Positions 13,227-27,316 of a stretch of DNA of 64,000 bases are shown in pieces; the first letter of the stretch is position 1; each line of letters starts with the position of its first letter. The DNA is from Arctopsyche grandis (lineage: Eukaryota > Arthropoda > Insecta > Trichoptera > Hydropsychidae). A model generated the notes under the pieces. The model was not told the DNA's origin, did not search any database, and was given only the letters and a program-made list of their open reading frames with translations. The translations under genes and the position numbers were made by a program. Location: NCBI RefSeq assembly GCF_051622035.1, contig NC_135359.1, forward strand, positions 20,049,501 to 20,113,500, written 5' to 3'.

Positions 13227-16200
13227 TAAATCGTTTTTATACGAAAATGTACTACTTATCCCCGTATACCTACTTATTTCGAGAGTATGGCCTTCAATGT
13301 GTCAAATATTTTATAAAGTGCTCTTGAGACAGGTTTTTCTTCGCAAAAGTAGAATGATGATTTATTGGAGTCAACTTTTAGATTAAACTGTCAAATACAT
13401 AAAATTGGTAAACACTGATATAAGATAACGATACTAGTCTGGAGACTACACACGAAATATGCTAAAATTTAGAAATAATTATATAATCTTGGGAAGCAAA
13501 TCGTTAATATCAAATAATAAAATTTTTAAAATTTAAAATATCGACATATTTTAAAGGTACATATAAACTTACGTTTAGAGAATTTTGGAGTATGAAAGGA
13601 CGTGAATTACCTGTAACAAACAAACAAAAAAATATTAATTTATATGAACGCTTATCATTTTTACATATGTACGTATGTATAATAGAGTAGCAGAAGATAG
13701 TTAACTGGATAAATCGTAAAGAAAATATTTCACATTGATTACATTACATTAAACATATAATATCACGTAGCATTGTCCCGACTAGGAACACGTCAAATTG
13801 AGATTTCAGTTGAATTTTGGTATATTACATATATCCATGTATTTGGGACATTTTTCATCCGCTGTCGTCCCATTAAAAAGAGGGTAATTTAACAATACTA
13901 ATGTTTAATAATAATAACAACGAGAAAAATGCGTAGACTCAACTAAACGCGGATTTACGAAGACCGAAATATGCGAATTTCCACCCTTAAGTGAGTGCTT
14001 GGGAGCACGCAAATCCTTTATTAACGAGCAAAAAATTCATACTCGTCGCTTTTGCGACAAGTAATGAGACGTAAAAAACTTAGCCATTATCAAAATCGTA
14101 AATTCGATGCCTACCGACCATACAGATGGAATAGGATGCTGCATGAAAACGTGAATTTTTCGACGCGGGCGAAAGGTGAAAAACTGAGGAAAATCTATCG
14201 ACTGCGCTGAGACGAATCATCGCGCTGTCAAAATGTCTGGCAACGTCCAAAATTACATCAAGGTCATGACACTGAGAAATTCACATATGATATAATATGC
14301 CTCTTAAAATTTCTTATTTTAATAATTTATTTTTAGTATAGTGTATTTTGAAAATACGGTTTATATTCAAGATCAAAAAGACTGTTAAGTATCCGAGGAC
14401 ACGAATTATATACATTATTTATAAGATCGAATTACACATTAATAATCCCTTTAATGAATAAGTTATATTTTTCATTATAAATTATCATCAACGACTGCGA
14501 TAACATATGAGATAATAAGAGCTTTATGAATAATATTAGGTTTTTGCCATGAGTTCAACTGTTCATCTAAAATAAAAGCATTTAATTAAAAAAAGCTCTT
14601 AAAAAGGACGATTTTACGTTTAAGTATTCAAACATCTGAAATAAACTAACGCCGAACCTATGTAGAATAATAATATGTAAAACACGATCAGCTAACTAGT
14701 TTAACGTACACCCAAATATCAAAGTAACAACAAAAAGGGGGAAAAACAATGCTAGTTTCAAAGTGTATATGTTTTAGCGCGAAATCCATCAGTTTAAATA
14801 GTGTTTACGATATGTTGAGATGCGCTGGCTCATCCCAAATAGAATATTTATCTTGGGTGAGCGTAATGAAACAAGATCGGTGCACGTGTACCAGAGCCAA
14901 TAGGCCCGGGCATAACCAGCACTAAAATCACGAACGTACACGTGAGTTTCATATAAAAAAGTGCAATAATTATTTTTATCCAGTGAAACTAAACAAGTCG
15001 AAGGTCGTATGTTTGAAAATGTTTCAGACATTTTCTTTGAAAAAGGTGATACAAAGGCCATAGAAAGGAACTGGCTACAGACGCGATTCGTATCGAAAAC
15101 GTACTCGAGTTCATTAAAATAATGCACGGTCGCAATCGCCGAAAACAAAGAAAAGTGCACGCCATTGTTTCCTCGTTCTATTGCAGTCGCTGGCTCTAGC
15201 GAGGGCCAAATATTAAGCAACAAAAAAAGAGAGAAGCTGTGTAGCCCCTGAGAGATATGAGTGCGCGGAAGTGTTCAAGTGAGGGGATATTGTATGACAA
15301 ATATAAGAAAATGTAACGCAAAGAGATGAGGGAAACGCGAAGCAGCACCACCGAGCGAAAAGTCCCTCGTTCATTACACATTCATACATATTAAGAATTT
15401 CATTCATCAAGTAGATGGCAGCATAATAAGGGCACTTTCATCTGCAAACTGGGATAACAAAAGCATTAAAAATACAAAAATTTCATCAGACTTCATATCC
15501 TATTAGCCATGTTACATAGACTATCTGTATCATCACTGACGAATCTTTGTATGCATATATATGTATGTATGTATGTACTATGTACATAATAAAAGCAAAA
15601 TATGTAAACATTAAAACAACGGAAATATGCTGTATTAAAAATGGCAACGATCAATACTGTTCGTGGCAATTAAACTATTTCAATAATGATTTTCAAGCTC
15701 CTGACATCCCGTGAGACTGTCACTATAGACCGGCAATAAACAACAGAACTAAAACACATGGCCGACGATAAAACGAAGCAGCGACGTTCGATGTTTTAAA
15801 ATCTAGAATACATTATGCATAAATATGCTTGCAAAAAATATTTAAGAATTTTTCGTTTTTTATACAGTCGTTGAAGCAACCAAGCCGAAAATCAATATCG
15901 AAACTTGAAGCGGAATTCCGATTTATTCGTATGAAAATTTTATCATAGCATATGTATCTATCATACATTGCAGATACACATGTACATATTACTGGGTTAC
16001 GAGTAAGTACGAAATAATAAAAGAGCTTCGTTTATAGTACTCTGTAGTATAAAGAAGATAGAGAAATTTACAACGACAGAAGCACCGACAACAAAGCCAG
16101 AGAACATGCGAGAGCTACTATTTATAAAGCATCGCGATGAAAGATATGATCTATCACTTTCCGTGCGGACAAACAAGAATGCTCGAATATCGATCGCGTA

Positions 16201-16617
16201 TACAGTAAAATAAACGTTTTCGAGGAGAAAAACTCCCATTGAGAGATATATAGACGCACCTAAAAATGGCAAAGCTTCTCAAAATTGACAAAACTTTTAT
16301 ACATACATATGTACATATAACTTACTAACAAGCACGCAATGGTGTTTCAATGATTAATAAGAAAAATTCCTATTGAACACCCAAAGCTATGTAATTGATC
16401 AGCTGGCACATAATCAATCGTTTAATTGATGAATTAAATGGACTGTCAACGGCCTGCATTCCCGAATAAAAAAAACGGGAGTTTAGATAAGGAGGAATTG
16501 GAAGATTTGAAGTTTTGCAGTCTCGTCACAAAAAAATGCTCGTGAAAGTTCCAGTAAACAGTGCAAATTTGGACGAGATGGCTCAAAAAATGAGTAAGGA
16601 CATTCAAGTTTAATTCA
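13227..16617. other. No gene recognised
   Basis: Long AT-rich stretch. Its longest ORF is 144 codons on the minus strand (14789-15223), with no domain I recognise and no flanking splice signals or homologous copy. ATGTATGTATGTATGTAC blocks lie at 15550-15585 and palindromic ones at 16300. Confidence 0.45.
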
Positions 16618-17050
16618 TCTAATATATAATTTGAAAAGAGACTTTGTATGTATGTAACCTTCGTTCGTATTTCATAAAATTCGATTTTTTTTTTCAATTC
16701 ATAGGCGCCGATTCGATTTTTTCGATTCAAAGTCCCCGGGGGCGAAGGTGCCAGGGACGCAACCGCCAGGGGCGCAGGCGCCGAGGGCGAAGCCTCTGGG
16801 GCGAAGGCTCCGGGGGCACAGGCACTAGGAGCGCGGCCGCGCGGGGGCGCAGGCGCCGGATTCTGGTATACATATAATTTCGAAAGATACAGTATATATG
16901 TTAGTTTGTTCGTGACAGTCAATGTAATAAAAAAAACGATTTATATAAAATAAAACAATTCAAATAATTTTAATAAAATTTACTATTAGATTAGTCATGT
17001 TTAAGCGGTTTATATTTCAAATACCGAGCGAAGCCGGGTAAAACCACTAG
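16618..17050 (+). mobile_element. Helitron-like non-autonomous element with GC-rich core (copy 1)
   Basis: The 5' end is A|TCTAATATATAATTTG followed by AGAGACTTTGTATGTATGTA. The 3' end is GAGCGAAGCCGGGTAA...CTAG|T. Start with TC, end in CTAG and insertion between A and T fit Helitrons, and a GCGAAGCC-type 3' end is common in insect Helitron families. The copy at 54145 has the same ends. The centre (about 16725-16860) is a GC-rich block of degenerate GGGGCGCAGGCGCC / GGGCGAAGGC units. No Rep/helicase gene is present. Confidence 0.65.
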
Positions 17051-19096
17051 TATAATATAATATGTATTACAATTTTAAAATTAGTTTGTACAAACTATGT
17101 ACACATTCACATCGATTTTCATTCAACCTAAGCTAAACAAGATATAATTACTAGAACGTCATCATGGCAGTTTTTGATTGATCTGTTATAATATGAGCGT
17201 GTATTACATCACAAAATATAAAGCTTTAAACTTGGGATGGGTCTAAATATTTTAATAAATACATATGCAAGAACGTGTAATGGTGTGAATTTTGAAAATG
17301 CATTCGAATAATTTACATCAACTTATGCATATGTACATTTAAATACATCGATGTACGTGTAATCGACACGTTAATTACAGACAGGGTAGACGAGAATTGT
17401 TACGAATGGATGAATACACGAATTCAAAATATTGATTTCATTCCGATGTAAAAGTTAAGTCATTGGCGAGGAATATTGTATATCGCAAAATAGACAGACG
17501 TGCGCACTAAACAAAGGAGTTCAACAATGGAATAGAGGGCCATGTGTCGGGATAACATCGATCCATTACAAGATGAAACCTATCAAATTACACAGAAGAT
17601 GAAATAACCCGAGTTGATGAGTTAGTATTACATATATTAACTAAACAGTGGATTCTTTGAAATAATACATAAATTGTATACTACGCAACAAAATGTATGT
17701 AGTGCGGAGATTAAGAAAATGCATGTACAATTCTTTACTGATAAACATTATACATTGTACCGCATAAGTAGGAATTTAGTTGAAGGGCTTCTTGTATTGC
17801 AGACGACACATTACGATAATTTGTCGCGTGTAAACAACTTAAAGATCACACTGTACTTAATATATATGTAGCAGATTAATTCATAATTTTCTGTATAAAA
17901 AATACCCTTTTTCATACACACTAACACTTGAATTGACTCGAAATAATACATAAAAATTTTTCCGATGGTACAGGATTACAAAATGGCCATGAATATGTCT
18001 TAAACAGTGAAATTCAACAGAAGGAAACAAGTAGACGACTGTCGTCAACTGTCTTATAGAAATATAATCGTTCGATAGAATATATGTATGTATGTATGTA
18101 TATAAAGTAAATAAAAGGATAACTTTTGATTTTGTGTGTATGTAGCTACACTCAAAGTAAACGGCGAAAATTAAAATACACGTAAATACATAAGTAGGTA
18201 TTGTACTTTTTGGTCGATTGGTTGAATGAAAATATGTACAAGAAAGAAATCGTAAGATGTGGGTGGATAATGTTACGTGCCAATTTTGAAAGGCATCATC
18301 TCTACATATAGCATTCAGATATAACTGCCAAAATTTGACAGTAGTTAATTGACGCAAATGTATCATTCAATATTGATACATTAAAAACGGTACGGGAGAT
18401 TTGGAGGCCGCTACGAAAGTTATCAATTTCCATTCGATATAATATCACACACACACACATCGATCTTAGGTATAAATATTTTTTCATTTTCAAATATGGG
18501 GAATGCGAATTGATGAGGAAGGGGGTGCGCACACGACCCTCCCCCAATCGGGTCGAAAGCCCCCACTAGGGTACTTCGTGCGTCCATAAACACGCTAAAA
18601 GCTTCACTAAAGTTGTGTAATAGTCGCCCAAAAGCACAAAAAAGCTGCTACAAATACGAACTCGGGTGTTTTCGGCGCTTCCCTGTTTCGCATGAGGAAC
18701 AGCGAACAAAGGGCGGCACGTGGGCGCGGCACTGCACTCGCCGATTTACCATCTAACCACCCCATCCCCCCACTTTTACTCCCTAGTACCAACGTGACCC
18801 TAAACAAACCCTTTTTCCACACCCGCATCATTACTTGGCTTTTATCCCAACTTACCGAATAAATTTGTCTTTCTCTAGTCGACAAGCAGGTTGGTTGGCG
18901 GGTTGGTTACGATTACGATCTTGAACTGCATAGTGCATTCAATGGAGCGTTGTAAAAGCGTTTGAGTTTATACTTTTCCGTGTCTACTATGTCTAAAAAA
19001 TGATACGTTCTTGGAATCGGTTGTCAACTTTTAATTTCTATAAAAATTCTGTTCAATATGGGGCTTATTTTGTAATAACTTATCTTGTTATTTAAC
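17051..19096. other. No gene recognised
   Basis: AT-rich DNA. A 161-codon minus ORF at 17881-18366 and a 92-codon one at 18607-18885 match no family known to me. The second lies in a less AT-rich patch (about 18500-18880) that could be regulatory. (ATGT)n occurs at 18083-18103 and (CA)n at 18447-18460. Confidence 0.45.
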
Positions 19097-19297
19097 CTTT
19101 CTCTATCATACTTATTACTAAAGAGCGGACCCAGAGCGCACCGTTCATTGTTCAACTGTTGTAAATGCATTGTTAAAGGTTCGCCGTTTTTTTTTGGACT
19201 CTGGCTTTGTAAATAGAGCCAAACTGCCTCGATTCCTGGAAAAAGCAAGGTCTCTATCCGCGCTCTACTTATTACTAATAAGTATGATGGAGAAAGG
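19097..19297. repeat. Inverted repeat with ~150-base loop
   Basis: CTTTCTCTATCATACTTATT at about 19098 pairs with AATAAGTATGATGGAGAAAG ending at about 19296, with one mismatch. The pairing continues partly inward (GAGCGG and CCGCGCTC). The loop is non-coding. It may be a small foldback element; the class is not determinable. Confidence 0.55.
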
Positions 19298-20050
19298 TAC
19301 TGTAACGACAACGTACCCTTCTCTCCAATCACTTCCAAATCCAGTGTTTTTTAAATACATATGTATAAGTATCGAAAAACAAAAACATTTGATTCAACTG
19401 TTGCTTAGGATTAGAGTAAGCTTTTAGGTATAATATATTGTAAAATTGCCATATTTGTACATATTAGACCGTTAAGTGTCAAATGGATTACATTTCCAAT
19501 ATTAAAAATAAAATATTGGCGACTCTGCTCAGAAACTCAAATCAGATTTGGCGAAACTAATAATATTTTAGTTTACTTTTGCTAATATTATATACTTTTG
19601 CTAATTTTATAATATTAAATAGTTAAAAAAAAACAAGAAGAGTATGTTCATCCCGTGGGAATTTATCTCATAGATAATATTAGTTTAAAGGAAAAAACAG
19701 TGAGTCACATATAGGCAGACATTCCAATGGGAGAATGCACACAAAAGAAGACTCGTACAAGTCAGCATTTCGAAGATTGGGAAAATAACTAATATGTAAA
19801 TTAAATTGAACGGAAACGAGATCTGGGAAGAAACAAAGAAAAGCTATGCACGATGCGCAGATTTTGTGAAAATGGACACAAAGAGAAAGTGGAAGAAAAT
19901 ACGAGGAAGGAGGCAGCTTGGGAGGGCGAGAGTGGAGGAGGAGGCGACAGCAGGGCACAGTGGGTGTTGAGAGGGTGTTGCCCCTTGCTTTGCTCCACTG
20001 GCCCCTTCCCTCAACCCTCATCTACCCTACGCTATCGATCGCCAGGGCTG
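19298..20050. other. No gene recognised
   Basis: AT-rich to 19800, then a purine-rich stretch (about 19860-19950, GAGGAGGCAG-like) that leaves several overlapping frames open. None resembles a known protein. Confidence 0.45.
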
Positions 20051-20051
20051 C

Positions 20052-20074
20052 CACGTGGTTGAGCCGCGCACGTG
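20052..20074. promoter_or_regulatory. Paired CACGTG E-boxes
   Basis: Two perfect CACGTG hexamers lie at 20052-20057 and 20069-20074, start-to-start 17 bases, in a locally GC-rich patch (20040-20130) inside AT-rich DNA. CACGTG is the preferred site of Myc/Max/Mad and several other bHLH factors. The sites are real; a regulatory role is inference. Confidence 0.35.
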
Positions 20075-21035
20075 CCCAGCGCCGGTTATTTACATGACGG
20101 CCGATAACCGCGTTTACATACGACACCCCGGAACGCCCTAACCACTTGACATCTCTATCAATTTATTACGCTGTTAATCATCCCTCGCCAGCTGAAAAAT
20201 AATCGACGTACAAAATCCCGAGAGCCGCATTATACGTAAATAAAGCCGTCGAACATTATCGACGATCTGAAACAACAATAAAAAAATAAAATAACACGTG
20301 AATATCAAATTAGGAACGAGCGAAACGAAAGAACCGATGATAAAAGTGGCCGAGAGTATACAAAGAACGCAATCTGCTAGGTGGGGGAGGAAAGTTGTGG
20401 AAATAGCCGACGAAGGAAAAAGCCACGTGCTCTCTAAAGGCTTCGGTATCCACTTCGTCACTTCAACAGTTTTCACCACCACTCTTTCACTCACTTGCTC
20501 GTCCACCCCACGTAGCCAATGCTAAATATAGTGAATGAGAGGAAGAGTAGGAAACGACCTATAAAATTGTATACATGTACAATGTACATAGTACATGTAT
20601 GTTCTTGGGTACGACGATCATCGGCAAAGTGCACTTACTGCAAACAATAATTTTTAAAATCATTATTAACTAAATCAACCTAAAATGTGCTCGAGCAAGA
20701 CAACATAAATAATTTTTATGATAAAAAATTATAAGAAGATGTATAATCCTATATACATACTTAAGTACAATAGTGAGTTGATATTATATAAACAAAAATG
20801 TGGTCATAGACCGAGAAAACTCACACGTTAAGTCAGATCAAGGTTCTTTTCAGATAAAATTAGAATATGCGTTTTTTTAATACGAGAATTCAAAAATAAG
20901 AGCAATTATTTATAGTTGTTCGATGTACACATATGGAGATTTCTATGAAATGAAAATATAATGGGTTGCCTCTAAAATTTAAAATAGTTTAAATTTGGCT
21001 CGAACACTATGAATATGAAACAATATTTAAAAAAA
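20075..21035. other. No gene recognised
   Basis: Contains a non-repetitive, moderately GC stretch at 20080-20530 in which two opposite short ORFs (20174-20506 minus, 20298-20525 plus) match no known domain. It has the look of conserved non-coding DNA, but that cannot be tested from one sequence. Confidence 0.4.
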
Positions 21036-21044
21036 ATAAAAATA

Positions 21045-21131
<87 letters not shown>
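21036..21131. repeat. (AT)n microsatellite
   Basis: About 85 bases of uninterrupted AT dinucleotides (about 21047-21130), preceded by AAAAATAAAAATAAAAATA. Probably length-variable. Confidence 0.95.
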
Positions 21132-21133
<2 letters not shown>

Positions 21134-21634
21134 CGTATGTATGTCTGTGGCAACATCTAATGATGATTAACGAATGACTTTAATGCAATAAAAGGGGAAT
21201 ACTCGCCTCATGACACGATAGTTGAATCAATAATTTATAAGATAACTTTATTATTCAATGCAAAGCAATATTTTATTCTTGATATACTAAATCCACACGC
21301 GATATCCTAATCGATCGATATTTTTTTCTCCATTTAAACAAATTATCAGGTGCGATAAGCCGAACACACATCTAATGTTTCATCTGAAAATCAATATGTC
21401 CGCTCGGTACGTACAACGAAATGACTGCCCCGCAAAAGTAAATAGCATTTCATATGCGCGCTACGACGTCGGATTTAGTGGGGTTTTAACATGAGCAACA
21501 TAAACCCGTAGAATTAAAAGCGTTCCTCGTGCTCGATGAACCCTTTCATCTCGCGACTGCACACACCAGTACTACAGCAGCAGCCGCCACAAAGGAGGAG
21601 ATAATTGCCTAGTAAATTTTCCAGTAAACAGGCT

Positions 21635-21712
21635 GAGCAGCCGAGACGGGATTTGAGCCCGAGCTAGAGCAGGTCGTCGCCGGATGCTAACCAGTGAGCT
21701 GGCGAGCAAGTG
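21635..21712 (-). repeat. tRNA-like sequence, possible SINE head
   Basis: On the minus strand, GCTCACTGGTTAGCATCCGG resembles an A box and GGCTCAAATCCCG resembles a B box, about 30 bases apart as in tRNAs. There is no convincing acceptor stem, so it is more likely a tRNA pseudogene or SINE head than a working tRNA. The body found in the other SINE copies does not follow. Confidence 0.4.
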
Positions 21713-24700
21713 GTTCCGATCAACATCGTAAATAGTCGCCAATCAGTATTCACGATGAAGATGTGCCGTGTAGAAAAGCAGATGAATGTTAACCGCATCC
21801 ATGCCAATATTATCCGACGATCAATACGAATACTGCAAGTTCCTTTGAAACATCCAAATCTATGTACATACTAACCATATTATTCATCACTTCAAAGAAT
21901 CGAATAGAAATAATTTTGGTGGATAAACAAACAACAAAAGTGTTGAGATTTCAACATAATCAATACGTAAAACATATTTTATTAATTAAGCTGATAAAAC
22001 TTGGCCAATTTTTTTTTTAATTTTGATAAAATTAAATTGATAAAAGAAGCATGACATGCAAGAAGTGAATAATTCGTATTCAGGAATGAGAAAAATACTT
22101 GACTTACAATATGTACACGAGAGGCGGTTGCACATGAATTGCGTAAGTAAATGAAACAGATCAGGTTAAAGTAAGTTGATGGTATAAGTTGACTTCTACA
22201 CGCATAGTTTTATTAATTTATGAAAGTACTTTTTTGTACTTGTTTAATTTAATGTACTTGTTTAATTTAAGTCACTGAAGTGTGATATTACGTCAGTGAT
22301 TAGGCGAGAACCTGCACTAGTAGACTAATTTACTTAAAATCGGTACTTTAATTTGCGTCAATTATCCAACTTCACTTGCATCGTATGAAATAAAATGCAA
22401 AGACAGTTCCATAGAAAATTGACATTATCAAATTTTCTCATCCACAAAATAATTTGTCACCTTCTGAAATATGTAGTTGCTAGACGGTAAAAATGCGTGT
22501 CATGATAGTTTGGAATTCAGTCGGTATTCATAAGACATTTAATGTAGACACGAAGACCTTACTAAATGCAGATTATAACTGCTATTCAGACTTTGAAATT
22601 AACCCACGACTCAACATAAGCGTTTATTTATGAGAGCCTTCCCTTCCTTTAGTGTCTAGACTCAAAACACTTGTATAACACTACCAATCTTGTACGGAAT
22701 ATTCAGCTCTTTGTACGTGAGTTCCGAAACAATGAAAATTGGCATAGATGAACTCGCCCTATAGCCCTAACTACGAACCCTTCAACTCGGAAACATTACA
22801 CGCAGAACGATATCTAGTATAATTAGAAATTTTCAGCATGGAATAAAATGAAACGACACACGAAGTAACGAGTTCTCCCCCCCATAGTGGAGTCAGTTCA
22901 GGCTCATAATCATACTGGATCCAAAGACGAGGGAAAGAGAAAGAAAGGAAAAAGATCAAGTAAAAAAGAACGTGCGGTCGGCAATTTAGGAAGGCGAACA
23001 AGTTATTGGGGTCGGAACGAGGGTCGAAGTGCGTTACACAAAGCCTGTTCGATTTAATTCGTAACCTCTGATTCAGCGAGCGGGTCCCGTAATCCCGGGT
23101 CCAAATTGATAGTATTGCTTTGCATTAGGGACGAAAGGGAGAGTGCCCGCAGCACCGGTCTCTGACGAAAAAGCCCTCAAGAAACCCCGTTGAGATGACA
23201 CAATGGAGACCAAAGTCTATTGTCGAGACCGCGTCGTGACTTAATGAAAAATATTACTCTACAACGCATACTGATTCCACTGCCTCAGCCTCAATTTAAT
23301 CTACGGTCGCTAATCTCAAAGGAAAAAATCTGCAAGTAAGCTTTAATTGAAATAATGACCTTTCAAGAAGATTGAGCTATCTTCCGACTGAATTACGCTA
23401 ATACTTCATGCCTCAAATACAGTGAGTATAAAGCAGGTTTTATCAATGAGATTATAATACAGTTCATATGCAGAGCACGCGAGCCGACTTATACGAAAAT
23501 TAGTCCAAAAAATGAAACGAAATATCTTATATAACGTTCTAAACAACAGGGAAAAAACATAAAGTGAGTCCGAGTTAACAATATAATGAGAAGAAAAGGC
23601 GAAATTTCGCGCCAGAAACAGCTTCTGACAAACAAGTTTACGTAATGTGATCTCATAAACGACGTCGCGAGAGACAAGTTCGCAGGGACTAAACGAAGAT
23701 AGGGCTAAAAAGGCCAAGGGGAGAGAGAACCAAGCTTCCCTAAAAATATGCATCACAAAACTAATTTATTTTCCAGTTCAGCGAGAAAAGATTATGATTG
23801 AATTCCCCCGACGACGAAGAAAATTTGCCATTCACTGAAATTCGATTACGTCTAAAATTTGCATGAAGTATAACAAATCGCAAGTGAATTTTTCACAGCA
23901 GATTCAACATTTCATACAGATGCAAATCAAAAACGAAGAAAATAACATACCCATTGTGTAATGTATACAGAAAATGAGAAATTTGGAATGACCTTTTAGA
24001 ATGTACATATGCCTTCTAAAGAGATTGGTGGAACTGCAGTATTCAAGGTCTTTACGCTTCTGATCTCACACAAAGAATCATTAAGGTCAAAAAACAAGAG
24101 GTAAAAAAAAACCACACACGATTCAAGTCGAAGCTGTTATACAAAATTATAATATATGCTTCGATTTCAATTTTCTTTCAGCATTCGTGATTCGGCCATA
24201 ATTGGGTTTATCGTTTGAACTTGGCTGTAAGAATCGCGTTCCCTTTGAAAATGTTCGGTGTAATCAATCGTATCTAAGGTGAAGCACCCAATAAAACAAC
24301 ATAAATAATGATCACAATAAAATTCAATTAGGTTCACAATGGGAGACCTGGCGTGTAACGTACTTACTTGACTGTGAAACCCCTTTGATCCTATGTCAAT
24401 GCCACAATGAGCACATAAAAAATGTATTCTACACAAAACAATAATAAAACGAAACAAAGTTACAATGAATCGATGTTTGATTTTCATTAATAAAATATTG
24501 AATCTTTAAAATTTGACTAAAGCGCAATATCTACGAGTTAGTCGAAAATTAAATTGCAAAACAAAGAATCGTTCAGACGGGGGGTATATATGCATCAGCA
24601 ACGTATCAATTGCCACAGCAGGGGTGGAATTAATTTAGTGTTACGAGCCGAGGGCTGCAAAATTGAGAACTATTGGATGCCGAGAGTACTGCGAAAATGC

Positions 24701-25482
24701 GTCTCATACTACGATCATATGTCTGAGAGTACAAGGGACACATCGTATGAAAGACAAATAGTACAACACAAAAAAAGTTTTGCATTTCATTAATTACAGA
24801 AATATAACATCCTCTGCTAGGTGACGACCTCCGAAGCAAGAAATCCCGCTTATCTTTCACAACTTTCATCCAAGTATTCTTTTTTCATCCACAAATTCTT
24901 CTAATTTCACTGACCCAACGCACTTATGGCCTTCTTTGTTTATTCCGCATTCTCTTGGGTACCATCCAAGTATCACTAACGCTCATCATTTACCAGTTCA
25001 TTCGACTGCATGTCCAGCCAATTGTTATTTCAACCTATTCGCGCGCTCTACTATGTCTGAGCGCTTTTCTGATCACGTCACATAGTCCACTATATACACA
25101 AAGAAAGTACTTGAAACTACTCACAAAATGTTCCTCTTTTATCTCTATGATCTTTGTAAATGTTACAGTCGAAGTGCATTTTCATTTATAGTATATTCCA
25201 ATTGGCGTTGTAGGTAATTCATATTCAAATACAAATCAACTAGTAAATTATAATTCTACAAGCGCAAATACACTTGCAATAAGGTGCGCCAGTTGTAATA
25301 TAATATCTTTGACAGTTCTGATGCTTTTACGAATACTTAAGAATTCAATAATGCGTTAACATTTGCTTATTACAAAGTATGCTAATGCATATCGTATTAC
25401 AATAACGATAAGAATGTGTTCAAAACAAAAATGTGACTTTCCAACTCAATTTACTAGTAGAGTAACGTTTTTACGAAAAACT
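21713..25482. other. No gene recognised
   Basis: AT-rich DNA with scattered ORFs up to 116 codons (for example 23406-23756 minus), none matching a known domain. The stretch 22740-23310 is less AT-rich and largely non-repetitive. I see no splice-bounded exon. Confidence 0.45.
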
Positions 25483-25735
25483 TAGGGTAAAACACACAGC
25501 GATGAACGTGGCCCGTGGTTTTTTTATAGATAGTTTTAAATGCGGCGTGCCTTGCACAGATTCATGGAACGGCCAACATGAGTCGTCCCAAAATGACCCC
25601 CAGGAGTGTTTTCCGTAAAATTGTATCCTTGTATTTAGCCTTCCTTGACAGTGATCGATAACGCTTTATCCCATATTTGAAGAAATGTAGGAAAACTTGT
25701 CGACGTTCCGTGCTGTGTGTTTTCGCCCTTACCAT
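25483..25735 (+). repeat. Dispersed TIR-type repeat, copy 1 of 3
   Basis: Near the left end is AAAACACACAGCGATGAACG; the right end CGTTCCGTGCTGTGTGTTTT then CGCCCTTAC is its imperfect complement. The interior ends with TTGACAGTGATCGATAACG and ATATTTGAAGAAATGTAGGA. The same blocks occur at 50570-50800 (same orientation) and 41205-41430 (reverse). Non-coding; transposon class unknown. Confidence 0.65.
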
Positions 25736-27316
25736 TCCTGGTCTCTGGTACCAACTTACATATATTTAATGTATATTTTCAGTTGTAATATATTTTGACC
25801 AGTTGGAATTTAATTCGCCATATGAATCAACTTACGTGGGTTAAACGGAATATATTTTAACTAGTCAAAATGTATTGCAACTGGAAGATAACTGTATAAA
25901 TGTTATAATCACATTGGTTTACAAACGCGATATAACATTTCATAATAAACCGAAAAATGAGTGAAGGAAATGATATTTGGACAGGAAGCTCTTCAGAATA
26001 GGAAGCTTTTCAGGGAAGAAACCTATTCAAGGAAGCTTTATTTGTTTTTATTAAAGTGGAAGGGAAGCTCAAGCTAATACAGCGCGGGTGGTAGTACACT
26101 TGCTCCACTGTGAAGATTAGTGATAATACTGAGCGCCTAATGTAATTGCACAAATGTTCAGTTCGCATATGGCGGCATCCTTTACAAGTCCTCACAAGGG
26201 GCGAAGCCCTTCCAAAGCCGCCCGTAGAGCCAATCCAACTCAAGTTGAGCTGAATTATATGAAACATTTAAATTGAATTTAGCATTTCGCAATGCCTATG
26301 GTCAATGTCTGGCGGTATGCACATATAATTTAAATACATATTTTGAATCGGGGTGCGTTTGACAGTAAACAGATGAAATGAAAATAAAACTGAAAAATAC
26401 GTTCCGTTTTTAAAATCGCCAGCGGTGACAGTTCGCCTATTCTGAGAGTTGTGCGCGGTTGCCAACTCCAGTTGCGAAACAGCAGCGTGTCGTCCGGATG
26501 GCGTGCATTTCGCACTGCACTTACATTTCGCGATAAACTTGTGCAACGGAAAAGAGAGCGTTTTTGAAGCCACAAAAACAAATAAAAAAATACACAGCTC
26601 GTTAGACGCATCTACAATGATTATTGCATACATACATATGTATATTCGAACGCATCGGATTTGCATTGAAATCGCATTGCCACTTATGGCAGTACCATGG
26701 TCACGCGTTCGGCGAAAAACCCGTGTAGATCGTAGCATGAGCGAAACGTGGCGTTTTGAGACCTTGGAGAATACGTATGTTTGTATTTGCAATTAGTCAG
26801 ACGTTCACTTCAATTGCAGCAAAAAATAAATTAAAGTACTTATTCGATAAGTGATCAAAAGAACTGTGCGTGTACTTACATACATATATACATAAATATG
26901 TATGTATGTAGTTGCAGCTGCGATATGAAAGGTTTGGTTGCAATACCAGTGTAAGAATTTAATGATTATAGAACACATTTAAATCTATATTGTACAAAAT
27001 TTAGAAACGCAAATGTGTCTATAACAAATTTAAATCAATACACGATTGTTCGCATCCCCAATCCATCCCAATCTTGAAGTGTTTCAACTCAAGACATTAA
27101 CTAGTCAGGGGTAGATTTTGTTACTACATCTAACGATCGAATGTGAGATTATATTCATGTAATTCAAACTACTAAAATTTCTAACATAACATATTTGGTA
27201 AAACCTGTCATATACTTTCTCCTTCAATCGTAGATGAAATTCATATGGTAAAATTTCATCAAATAACAACATACGCATAATGGACTGAGCACATACATAC
27301 ATATGTTCATATGTAC
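25736..27316. other. No gene recognised
   Basis: Overlapping ORFs on both strands at 26268-26796 (up to 174 codons minus, 115 plus) lie in a stretch of about 45% GC. Neither shows a recognisable domain, nor splice signals that extend it. Palindromic ACATACATATGTATAT blocks occur at 26628 and 26880-26910. Confidence 0.45.

Noticed and set aside
14789-15223. 144-codon minus ORF
   Set aside because: No similarity to known families and no promoter, splice or polyadenylation context. Kept only as a note.
21635-21712. Functional tRNA gene
   Set aside because: A- and B-box-like motifs are present but no acceptor-stem pairing was seen, so called only a tRNA-like repeat.
26268-26796. Overlapping 174- and 115-codon ORFs on both strands
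   Set aside because: No recognisable domain, no splice-extended structure, and open on both strands, as expected of a stop-poor stretch.
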